DNA from: Saprospiraceae bacterium
GTDB taxonomy: Bacteria > Bacteroidota > Bacteroidia > Chitinophagales > Saprospiraceae
Assembly (NCBI GenBank): GCA_016719615.1
Contig: JADJYQ010000006.1
Span: forward strand, 248,001-312,000
Reading direction: 5' to 3'
Length of the DNA stretch: 64,000 nt
Below the pieces are notes generated by a model. That model was not told the origin of the DNA and did no database searches. It was given only the letters and a program-made list of their open reading frames with translations. Shown in pieces: positions 45,448-52,789 of the stretch (the stretch's first letter is position 1; each line of letters starts with the position of its first letter). Made by a program: the position numbers and the translations under genes.

Positions 45448-46096
45448 TAAGATAGCTCATTAGCATATCAAGACGTTCCTGCAAAACATCTTCTTTTTCT
45501 GTTTTGCAAAGAAACCGCTCTACTTCTATTTCGTGTCTTTCCAGCGTTTGAATAAATCCTTCTGGTTGTTCGCCTTCAAGATCTAAGTTCACATATATAT
45601 ATTCCGCATCTGCGGAGGAGATGACAAATACATTGATGATATAACACTCTGTTTCCTCAGCCAGACTTGACAATTTTGAAAGTACATAATCCAATTTACG
45701 CATTTTTAATACCAACAAACAATTGAATTCTCCAATACCTACCACTTGTTTGTATATCTTCACAAAATCCCAAACACTTGTATAGCCTAAAAATTTTTCT
45801 TTTGCATCTTCAAATACTACTGTAGAGCATTGGTTGTCCATGAACTTTTTCCAGATACCCGGAACCGATTCTTCAAGGGTGGATATTACAGCCTTCTTAT
45901 AATCTTCAGGATTCAATTCCATGGAATCCTCATATGATTGAATGGTTGTTGCAGAAATTGTACCTAAGCATTTTCCTTTTTCGACGATTGGAATTTCCAA
46001 AGCCGACCCTTCCTGAAATAATTGTTTGGCGATGCCTGCAGTATCTCCGGGATGTAATACTTTTTTGTTTATGTCTGTCCACCTGCTTAGGTTCAT
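45440..46096 (-). CDS. CBS-domain protein
   Basis: A 218-residue cytoplasmic protein. The N-terminal part holds a pair of CBS repeats (LHPGDTAGIAKQLFQEGSAL to CLGTISATTI, then IWKKFMDNQCSTVVFED). The C-terminal 80 residues, from VVGIGEFNCLLVLKMRKLDYVL onward, look like an ACT-type regulatory fold with the strand YIINVFVISS. CBS domains sense adenosyl nucleotides, which would fit a link to the NAD kinase gene two genes downstream. It overlaps both neighbours by a few bases. Confidence 0.8.
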   Translation of the reverse strand: MNLSRWTDINKKVLHPGDTAGIAKQLFQEGSALEIPIVEKGKCLGTISATTIQSYEDSMELNPEDYKKAVISTLEESVPGIWKKFMDNQCSTVVFEDAKEKFLGYTSVWDFVKIYKQVVGIGEFNCLLVLKMRKLDYVLSKLSSLAEETECYIINVFVISSADAEYIYVNLDLEGEQPEGFIQTLERHEIEVERFLCKTEKEDVLQERLDMLMSYLNV

Positions 46097-46866
46097 AGGG
46101 CTTCTGATTTAAGAATGACGGGTACTTTCTGTTGTAAGTCAAACCGCTCTTTGGTTTGCTTCTCCTCTGTGTCTTTGATAGAAGATTGAATCTGTTGGTT
46201 TAATTTAAATTGATTTTCTTTAAACATTTCAAATGCAGGAAATACTCGAATGTAAGCAAGTGTCTCATTGTTTAATATGTTATAGGTGTCTTTATAACCT
46301 AGGGCGATGGCCTGTTCGATGTGTTGGAAAGCAAGCATCGCTTGTTCTTCAACAGAATATGCACATGCTATGTTGAAATGGCTTGAAATATCCGCGGGAT
46401 TGTTTTCAATTGCTTTTTTAAATTCATCAATAGCGCCTTTGGCATCATAGGCTTTAAATTTGCGAATGCCCGCTTCTTTATGCGTTTCCGCTTTTTTCTT
46501 GTTTCTCTTATCCTTAAAATAAGAAGATGGCTGTTTTTCTCTACTTAAACTTTCGTCATCAATCAAAATATATTGCCCTCTTTTTTGAAAAGGCCTTTCT
46601 TTAGGCTCGTCTCTGCGTCTTCCATAGCGATCTCTGAAATAAGGACTGTTGTATTTTCGATCAAATTCCTGCTCATCCATCATCATGAGTTTATAGGCAT
46701 CATACCATCCCATGATCGCTGATATTGGAAATCCCAAAAATCTCCCCAGCCAAATATATAGTGCAATATATGCAATGCCCAATTCGGGTTGTTTCAAATA
46801 GAATCTGTGAACTCCAAATGCTCCGGCAAAAATGGCTAAAAGAACCGCAACGAGTTTCTTTTTCAT
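46093..46866 (-). CDS. TM2-domain membrane protein with TPR segment
   Basis: A 257-residue protein. The N-terminal TM2 domain (residues 1-68) has two membrane hairpins with AGAFGVHRFYLKQPELG and MGWYDAYKLMMMDEQEF. A basic linker (about 70-125) follows, then TPR-like helices (HKEAGIRKFKAYDAKGAI, NPADISSHFNIACAYS) in the cytoplasm. TM2 proteins have no common function in bacteria. The fusion to a TPR part suggests a membrane scaffold. It is coupled by four-base overlaps to the phosphatase gene upstream and the CBS gene downstream. Confidence 0.82.
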   Translation of the reverse strand: MKKKLVAVLLAIFAGAFGVHRFYLKQPELGIAYIALYIWLGRFLGFPISAIMGWYDAYKLMMMDEQEFDRKYNSPYFRDRYGRRRDEPKERPFQKRGQYILIDDESLSREKQPSSYFKDKRNKKKAETHKEAGIRKFKAYDAKGAIDEFKKAIENNPADISSHFNIACAYSVEEQAMLAFQHIEQAIALGYKDTYNILNNETLAYIRVFPAFEMFKENQFKLNQQIQSSIKDTEEKQTKERFDLQQKVPVILKSEAL

Positions 46867-48089
46867 TTTTCAAGATATTTAAATGTCATAATAGCGATAT
46901 CGTCTGGCATTTCTGTATTTTCTCCGAAGCCTACGATCTCATCCATGAGATTCTGACAAAGTTTTGCAGGAACATCGGATTTGTGGTCTAATATAAACTG
47001 TTTTAATTGATCCATTGAAAAGTTTACGCCAGATTGGCTTTTTACATCGGTCAATCCATCGGTATAAGCTACTAATATGGTTCCCGGTTCGAGGGGCAGA
47101 CTCGCTTCCTTCACTCCTGGTAATGGGTCAAAATGCCCAATAATCGTTGAAGTTGCCTTCAATTCCCGGATTTCCCCATTCTGGTAAAATATTGGCGGAA
47201 TGTGTCCTGCGTTTACATAAAATAAACGCTTCGCTTTAAAATCCGCTACCGCTATAAAAAAGGTCAGATATTTTTCTCCTTTTGTAATTCTCAATACAGC
47301 TTGATTTAAAACAAGGACCAAGGTTTCCAAATCTTTGTATTGTTGACCAAGATTTTGGACCAGTGCCTGGAAATTTGCCATAATCATTGCAGCCGCAATT
47401 CCTTTTCCCGAGACATCTGCTATACAAAAACACAATTGATGTTCTGAAAACCACAAATAATCAATATAATCTCCGCCTACTTTATAATGTGGCCGGTATA
47501 CGTTTGCCAGTGAATAATGATTTCCCTCCGGCATTTTGTCGGGAATCAACATTTGAGTCACTTCTTTTGCAAGCTCCCATTCCGTTTCCTGAATAATTTG
47601 TTTTCTTACCAACCTTTTATTTTCAATGGCTACAGCAACAATGTTGGTGATAGATGTAATAAATTGAATATTATTATAAATATCTTCTCCGTTTTTGACA
47701 CCGCTGATTAACGAGTATGCTATGGGGTCCGATTTGTGATAGACCGGAATTATAAATTCAAAATTGTGCAGGGCTTTGGGATCACTGTTTTTGATCGTGT
47801 GTAATCTTCGGTAATTTATAAAATATTTTGGCAGTTCTGTTATTGGTGTATCTGCATCCACATTATGACTCACGACCGGAATCCAACTTTTATCGTCTTT
47901 TGAAAATAAAATCAATCTTTCAATACTAAGCTCCCAGGTCAGGAAACTTTTATACATGCCAAATAATTGTTCTTGCGGAAGGTTTTCATTAATCGCCTGA
48001 GTAATGTTGAGCAATGAGGTAATCTGTAGCTGTTTTAAGCTAAGCTCATTTTGCATTTTTTTGAGAATTTCCTGGTCTCTACTCATCAT
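46863..48089 (-). CDS. GAF-like/SpoIIE-type serine phosphatase
   Basis: A 408-residue protein with an N-terminal coiled coil (about residues 3-35), a GAF-like sensory region (about 30-165) and a PP2C phosphatase domain of the SpoIIE/RsbU type (about 190-405). The metal-binding signatures are complete: KVGGDYID, CIADVSGKGIAAAM, VNAGHIPP, VAYTDGLTDV and PDDIAIM. RsbU-type phosphatases dephosphorylate anti-anti-sigma factors in partner-switching; no STAS or kinase gene is adjacent. Overlap by ATGA with the TM2 gene, one base after the permease stop. Confidence 0.92.
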   Translation of the reverse strand: MMSRDQEILKKMQNELSLKQLQITSLLNITQAINENLPQEQLFGMYKSFLTWELSIERLILFSKDDKSWIPVVSHNVDADTPITELPKYFINYRRLHTIKNSDPKALHNFEFIIPVYHKSDPIAYSLISGVKNGEDIYNNIQFITSITNIVAVAIENKRLVRKQIIQETEWELAKEVTQMLIPDKMPEGNHYSLANVYRPHYKVGGDYIDYLWFSEHQLCFCIADVSGKGIAAAMIMANFQALVQNLGQQYKDLETLVLVLNQAVLRITKGEKYLTFFIAVADFKAKRLFYVNAGHIPPIFYQNGEIRELKATSTIIGHFDPLPGVKEASLPLEPGTILVAYTDGLTDVKSQSGVNFSMDQLKQFILDHKSDVPAKLCQNLMDEIVGFGENTEMPDDIAIMTFKYLEK

Positions 48090-49043
48090 TTATCGGGTAT
48101 GCCGCAGGTCACTGCGATCTCTTAAATAATTCGTCAGCACCTGAAAAGATAATATGAGCAAAACTACAATAATAGAGGGAATCAAAGCCAACATAGGTTT
48201 ACCTGATATTGCATATACATATTGTTCCTGAAGTATATTTCCTAATGTAGGCGTGGGCGGCTGCAAACCGAAACCAAGAAATGAAAGACCGGATTCAAGT
48301 AAAACGGCCAGTGCAAAATTTCCTGCTGCATTTACCCAAACCGGACCCATTAAATTAGGAATAATTTCCTGAAAAATGATTTTTAGCTTCGAATAACCCA
48401 ATGTTTTTGCCGCTTGTACATAAACGTATTCTTTATATTTCATGACAAGGCCTCTGACCAATCTGGCAACGTCACCCCACATCGTGAGACTGATCGCTAT
48501 AAAAATTGAAAAAAGTGAGCGACCAAAACTCAGAATTACTGCAAAAGCTAATAGAATGGTTGGCAAAGACCAAAACACATTGATAAAGATACTTATCAGT
48601 TGATCCGTTTTGCCACCAAAATAGCCGGCTAATCCACCAAGCACCAAGCCGATCATTAAGGACAATAATACCGCACTCAATCCAATCACTAAAGTGTACC
48701 TTATTCCTAATACAAGTCTGCTAAAGACATCTCTTCCAAATTTATCTGCCCCAAAAAAATAATAGAAACAGGAAACATCATTTTCGATGCGTTCTTCTGC
48801 TTTTACACATTTAAAAGTTGAATTTAATCCTGAAAAATATTTGCTAACAAAATTTTCTTCTTTTGATACCACTCGTTCGCAATCTATACACTGCTTTTGC
48901 ATAGGATCGATTAACGCCAATTCAGGTATTTGATTGTTGGCATGTTTTGTTTTATCGGGAATAAAAAAATAGGCAAATGTGGCCGAGACCAAGCATAAGA
49001 TCAAAAAAGAAAAGGCTAGAATCTGGGTTGCTCTTTTTATCAA
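48090..49043 (-). CDS. ABC transporter permease (DppC/OppC family)
   Basis: A 317-residue inner-membrane protein with six hydrophobic segments: one N-terminal (SFLILCLVSATFAYFFIP) and five after residue 115. The permease EAA-type loop is recognisable as QAAKTLGYSKLKIIFQEIIP. A long periplasmic segment (about residues 33-95) has four Cys, two as CIDC. DppC-type subunits import peptides or nickel as part of a five-protein system; here neither a DppB partner, an ATPase nor a binding protein is seen. The start is a TTG five bases after the mazG-like gene. Confidence 0.88.
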   Translation of the reverse strand: MIKRATQILAFSFLILCLVSATFAYFFIPDKTKHANNQIPELALIDPMQKQCIDCERVVSKEENFVSKYFSGLNSTFKCVKAEERIENDVSCFYYFFGADKFGRDVFSRLVLGIRYTLVIGLSAVLLSLMIGLVLGGLAGYFGGKTDQLISIFINVFWSLPTILLAFAVILSFGRSLFSIFIAISLTMWGDVARLVRGLVMKYKEYVYVQAAKTLGYSKLKIIFQEIIPNLMGPVWVNAAGNFALAVLLESGLSFLGFGLQPPTPTLGNILQEQYVYAISGKPMLALIPSIIVVLLILSFQVLTNYLRDRSDLRHTR

Positions 49044-49048
49044 TCGGT

Positions 49049-49384
49049 TTATTGTTTAAGTTTTTCGTTTGTTATGTGCCTGTCCAGATCCCTTTTGGTC
49101 TTTTTAAGAATATTTGCTTCAAAGATACGATCAAGATCGATGTTCATTTGATTCGCCAGGCAAGACAGAACAAATAAAATGTCTGCCATCTCATCTTCTA
49201 TATGTTCATTTACTTTGTTTGAATCCTCACCGAATTTAAAAGATTGTTCCCCGTATTTTCGCGCGATCAGCCGAGCTAACTCGCCCACTTCCTCAACCAG
49301 TAAAAGCATATTCGTTTTTTCATCAAAATAACGAACTCCATATTGTTGAATCCACTGGTGTACTTGTTCTTGCATTTTAATCAT
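49049..49384 (-). CDS. MazG-like nucleotide pyrophosphohydrolase
   Basis: A 111-residue protein of the all-alpha NTP-PPase fold. The metal-binding residues are in MLLLVEEVGELARLIARKYG (ExxE) and EDEMADILFVLSCLAN (ExxD). Small members cleave non-canonical nucleoside triphosphates to monophosphate and pyrophosphate, as house-cleaning enzymes. It starts four bases after dtd, another quality-control gene, which is a frequent arrangement in Bacteroidota. Confidence 0.92.
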   Translation of the reverse strand: MIKMQEQVHQWIQQYGVRYFDEKTNMLLLVEEVGELARLIARKYGEQSFKFGEDSNKVNEHIEDEMADILFVLSCLANQMNIDLDRIFEANILKKTKRDLDRHITNEKLKQ

Positions 49385-49388
49385 TGGA

Positions 49389-49841
49389 TTATTCTTTGTT
49401 TTTGCTATCGATCCAAATTGTTACAGGTCCATCATTGGCCAGGTGAATTTGCATATCAGCACCGAATGTTCCTGTTTTAATTTTTTTCCCGATCAATTCT
49501 TCAGCCCTTTTAATAAATGCTAAATATAATTCCTCTGCCTTTTCTGGCCTTGCCGCTGATGTAAATCCAGGTCTGTTGCCTTTTTTGGTGGATGCAAATA
49601 GGGTAAATTGACTAATGATCATAATCTGGCCTTCAATTTCTTGAATAGACAGATTCATTTTTTGTTTTTCATCAGAAAAAATCCTCATTTGTATCATTTT
49701 GGAACTTAACCATTCTACATCCTGTAAATCGTCATCCTCGCAAACACCAAGAAAGACTAATAATCCCTGAGGTATTTCGGCTATCGTTTTTTCACCAATC
49801 TCGACCTTGGCAAAAGAGACTCTTTGTATTAAGGCTCGCAT
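49389..49841 (-). CDS. dtd: D-aminoacyl-tRNA deacylase
   Basis: A 150-residue cytoplasmic enzyme that hydrolyses D-amino acids from tRNA. The whole DTD fold is present: MRALIQRVSFAKVEI, LLVFLGVCEDDD, the catalytic site motifs SQFTLFAST (about residues 76-84) and NDGPVTIWIDS (the Gly-cisPro-type NxGPVT motif, about 136-146). The length fits. It is the first gene of the ten-gene minus-strand operon that ends at 41762. Confidence 0.96.
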   Translation of the reverse strand: MRALIQRVSFAKVEIGEKTIAEIPQGLLVFLGVCEDDDLQDVEWLSSKMIQMRIFSDEKQKMNLSIQEIEGQIMIISQFTLFASTKKGNRPGFTSAARPEKAEELYLAFIKRAEELIGKKIKTGTFGADMQIHLANDGPVTIWIDSKNKE

Positions 49842-49914
49842 CTTATTTTATAAACATGTTAATTTAATCTTACATTTAATACCTTGTATATCAGTAATGG
49901 AATTTTTTAGTTTT

Positions 49915-49922
49915 CAAATATA
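49915..49922 (-). promoter_or_regulatory. dtd: Putative -7 element of the dtd operon
   Basis: The minus strand reads TATATTTG, an exact match to TAnnTTTG, giving a leader of about 70 bases. Confidence 0.45.
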
Positions 49923-50077
49923 GTTTTATAAATTCCAATCTTTTCTATTATAGTTTTTAGGACCTTTCAACAATTATCCTCTTTCATGAGGCAATTGCCA
50001 TTCCTTTTGTTTAAAACAAGATTTTATAATACATTTTTTAACATATTTATTGGTTTCCATTTTTAACAAGCTTGTAT

Positions 50078-50093
50078 ACTAACATATGTTAAA
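50078..50093. repeat. Palindrome copy 4 (ACTAACATATGTTAAA)
   Basis: It matches copy 1 over 14 of 16 bases; the inner 12 bases TAACATATGTTA are perfectly palindromic. Two bases upstream lies the palindrome ACAAGCTTGT (50066-50075). This copy is in a clean intergenic setting. Confidence 0.5.
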
Positions 50094-50298
50094 AACTATG
50101 TAAAAATATTGAATATTAGGATGTAATTATTAAATAATTGTGTTGATAAAATGTTTATAAGTTTAAAATTCATACTTTTCCACATTTTAACAGGCTCTAT
50201 ATTCTTCTTCATTTTATTTAAATTAAATATTATATATATATAGTGATTATAAAAACCTAATGTTTCGCGATGTTGGGCCTATTGCTGATATTTGACCG

Positions 50299-51357
50299 AT
50301 GTTTGGAAAGCTAAAGAACGGAATAAATGTGTGGCTCATTATTGGTTTTATAATGTTGCTGGTACAAATTTTACTGGGAGGTATAACCCGTCTTACTGGA
50401 AGTGGATTGAGTATTACGCGGTGGGATATTGTGACAGGTATTTTGTATCCACTTTCTGAAGAGGCCTGGAATGTGCATTTTGATCTTTACAAAAAAACGC
50501 CGCAATATGAAAAAATTAATGCTGTGTTTAGTTTGAGTGATTTTAAATTTATATTTTTTTGGGAATATGCACACCGACTTTGGGCGCGTCTGATGGGTCT
50601 GGTTTTCTTTTTTCCTTTTTGTTGGTTTTTCTATAAAAAGCGATTGGATAAGATATTGATAAAGCGACTATTTGTGCTGATTTTATTGACTTCTTTTGTC
50701 GCTAGCTTAGGTTGGATCATGGTGAGTAGCGGACTTATCAACAGACCCTGGGTAAATGCCTACAAACTAGCATTTCATTTAATGGCCGCCGTGATCACCG
50801 TTGCTTATCTGTTATATATTATCTGTAAGCGCGAGATGTTTATACGCGTTAAAATTTTTGAGAAACACATTCGCAATTTCTTTATTTTTATTTTAGGCTG
50901 TTTGAGTCTCCAGATTTTTCTGGGAGGCGTAGTTGCAGGTATGCGTGCTTCGATTGTGGCTCCAAGCTGGCCTTTACTTCAAGGTAAATGGATTCCAAAT
51001 CAGGTTTTTGAGGGGTCTGCTTATGTTGAATACGTTTTTGGTGAATATGAAAATTCTGCTATAGGACCTATCATTGTACAATTCTGGCACAGATCAATGG
51101 CCTATTTGCTGGTTGTTTTAATATTGGTATTTGTGATTTGGGTGTATAAAATTGTAGGAAAGGATATTGGGAAGGTATGTATGACTCTTGTTATGTTATT
51201 GAGTTTACAAATTTTACTTGGAATATTTACAGTTTTAAACAGTGTAGGCTCTATTCCTCTATGGTTGGCAGTTTTGCATCAACTTTTCGGCATCGTTTTA
51301 TTTCTTTATTGCCTGTTTGTTTACTGGACTCGTTTGTCAAAGTCCAATAATGCATAA
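50299..51357 (+). CDS. ctaA: Heme A synthase (COX15/CtaA family)
   Basis: A 352-residue inner-membrane enzyme that oxidises the methyl group of heme O to give heme A for aa3-type cytochrome oxidase. Eight hydrophobic segments are visible. Heme-binding histidines lie in EYAHRLWARLMG (about residue 91), AFHLMAAVI, FWHRSMAYLLV and LHQLFGIVLF. The motif LGGITRLTGSGLSITRWDIV and the second-half LGGVVAGMRASIVAPSWPLL are diagnostic of the long COX15-type. No cytochrome oxidase genes are adjacent. Confidence 0.93.
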   Translation: MFGKLKNGINVWLIIGFIMLLVQILLGGITRLTGSGLSITRWDIVTGILYPLSEEAWNVHFDLYKKTPQYEKINAVFSLSDFKFIFFWEYAHRLWARLMGLVFFFPFCWFFYKKRLDKILIKRLFVLILLTSFVASLGWIMVSSGLINRPWVNAYKLAFHLMAAVITVAYLLYIICKREMFIRVKIFEKHIRNFFIFILGCLSLQIFLGGVVAGMRASIVAPSWPLLQGKWIPNQVFEGSAYVEYVFGEYENSAIGPIIVQFWHRSMAYLLVVLILVFVIWVYKIVGKDIGKVCMTLVMLLSLQILLGIFTVLNSVGSIPLWLAVLHQLFGIVLFLYCLFVYWTRLSKSNNA

Positions 51358-51374
51358 TTTGTAAATATTTCCAT

Positions 51375-51382
51375 TATTTTTG
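51375..51382 (+). promoter_or_regulatory. Putative -7 element of the alpha/beta hydrolase gene
   Basis: TATTTTTG, a consensus match, 19 bases before the ATG at 51402. Confidence 0.4.
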
Positions 51383-51401
51383 TTCGAAGCAAGCGTTATT
51401 T

Positions 51402-52172
51402 ATGGAGTATCCCATACAAATAGAGGGTAAGTTTAAATTTATTGAATCCGGCACAAATGGACCAAATCTCATGTTATTACACGGGCTGTTTGGGGCACTT
51501 AGTAACTTTGAGGGCATCATTCGAAATTTCAGTAAAAATTTTAATGTAATTGTGCCTTTATTGCCCATTTATGAGCTGCCCATACTTCAGGCAACAGTTA
51601 GCGGTCTTGTGGATTATGTAGTAGATTTTGTACACCATAAGGATTATCATCAATTGAATTTACTAGGAAACAGTCTGGGAGGTCACGTTGCATTAATGTA
51701 TACCATCAAAGACGCAGACAGGGTGCAGAGCCTTACTCTTACCGGAAGTTCCGGTTTATTTGAGAGTGGCATGGGCAATACATTTCCCAAAAGAGGTGAT
51801 TACGAGTTTATCAAAAAGAAAACAGAGGAAACATTCTTTAACCCTGCCGTCGCAACCAAAGATTTAGTTGATGAAGTCTACAATATTGTAAACGACAGAG
51901 GAAAAGCGATTCGGGTCATCGCCACTGCAAAGTCAGCTATCAGACACAATATGGGTGACAAACTTCATTTGATTAAAGTGCCAACCTTGCTTATATGGGG
52001 AAAGAATGATGGAGTTACTCCCCCTTTTGTAGCGGAAAAGTTCAAAGAGCTAATACCAAATTCAAAGTTGTTCTTTTTGGAAGCATGTGGCCATGCTCCG
52101 ATGATGGAAAAGCCCGATGATTTTAATGATATTCTGGAAAAATTCCTATTGAATGTCAATGTGTTAAGTTAA
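51402..52172 (+). CDS. Alpha/beta-fold hydrolase
   Basis: A 256-residue protein with the complete catalytic triad pattern: nucleophile Ser in NLLGNSLGGHVAL (about residue 96), the Asp in LIWGKNDGVTPPF (about 206) and the His in ACGHAPMMEKPDDF (about 234). The oxyanion-hole segment LMLLHGLFGALSN is near the N-terminus. There is no signal peptide, so it should be cytoplasmic. Resembles MhpC/BphD-type and lipase-like hydrolases; the substrate is unknown. Confidence 0.9.
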   Translation: MEYPIQIEGKFKFIESGTNGPNLMLLHGLFGALSNFEGIIRNFSKNFNVIVPLLPIYELPILQATVSGLVDYVVDFVHHKDYHQLNLLGNSLGGHVALMYTIKDADRVQSLTLTGSSGLFESGMGNTFPKRGDYEFIKKKTEETFFNPAVATKDLVDEVYNIVNDRGKAIRVIATAKSAIRHNMGDKLHLIKVPTLLIWGKNDGVTPPFVAEKFKELIPNSKLFFLEACGHAPMMEKPDDFNDILEKFLLNVNVLS

Positions 52173-52252
52173 TATTGTTCTTCTTAAGCAAAAATGAGTT
52201 GTCAGGCAGCATTTTCAGGTGATAAAGGGTCATCTATAAAGCTAGTGGTCTC

Positions 52253-52789
52253 GTGGATTTAGAAAAGATCATACAAGGTTGTCTTCGGGGAGATCGTATC
52301 AGTCAGAAGCAGTTGTTTGATCGCTATTCAGGGAAGATGTTAGCGGTCTGTCTTCGCTATTCCAGACACCGGATGGAAGCAGAAGACCTACTGCAGGATG
52401 GTTTTATAAAAGTATTTACCAATCTGGAGCAGTACAAATCTGAAGGACCTTTTGAACAATGGGTCCGGAAAATTATGATCAATAATGCGATTAAGAACTG
52501 CCATCGCAAAAGTTTTCAAAATGAATTTAATGCGGGAGATGATCTTCCGGATTCTGTTGAAGAGCCGGAAGTTATTGACAAAATGGCAGAAACTGAACTT
52601 TTAAACATTATAAGCGAATTGCCGGAAGGGTATAGAATGGTCTTTAATTTGTATGCGATAGAAGGTTATTCTCATAGAGAAATAGCCGAATCTCTTCAAA
52701 TAGAAGAAAGTACTTCAAGGTCACAATTGGTTAAAGCGAGGAAGGCACTACAAGAAAAACTATTGAAATATCAAAAAACGATAATATGA
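52253..52789 (+). CDS. RNA polymerase ECF-type sigma factor
   Basis: A 178-residue sigma factor. Region 2 covers KQLFDRYSGKMLAVCLRYSR, AEDLLQDGFIKVF and GPFEQWVRKIMINNA; region 4 covers LPEGYRMVFNLYAIEGYSH and STSRSQLVKARKAL. The start is a GTG; no ATG is available before region 2. It overlaps the next gene by four bases (ATGA), so the downstream membrane-anchored protein is very likely its regulator. Confidence 0.93.
   Translation: MDLEKIIQGCLRGDRISQKQLFDRYSGKMLAVCLRYSRHRMEAEDLLQDGFIKVFTNLEQYKSEGPFEQWVRKIMINNAIKNCHRKSFQNEFNAGDDLPDSVEEPEVIDKMAETELLNIISELPEGYRMVFNLYAIEGYSHREIAESLQIEESTSRSQLVKARKALQEKLLKYQKTII

Larger units (their letters stand above)
49842..50298. other. 457-base AT-rich divergent intergenic region with palindromes
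   Basis: No gene or tRNA is visible. It carries a -7 element for the dtd operon (49915-49922), two neighbouring palindromes (ACAAGCTTGT at 50066-50075 and a palindrome copy at 50078-50093), a very AT-rich end with TATATATATATAG near 50231, and a run of Ts. It probably holds the promoter of the heme A synthase gene, but I cannot find an exact -7 match for it. Confidence 0.6.
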
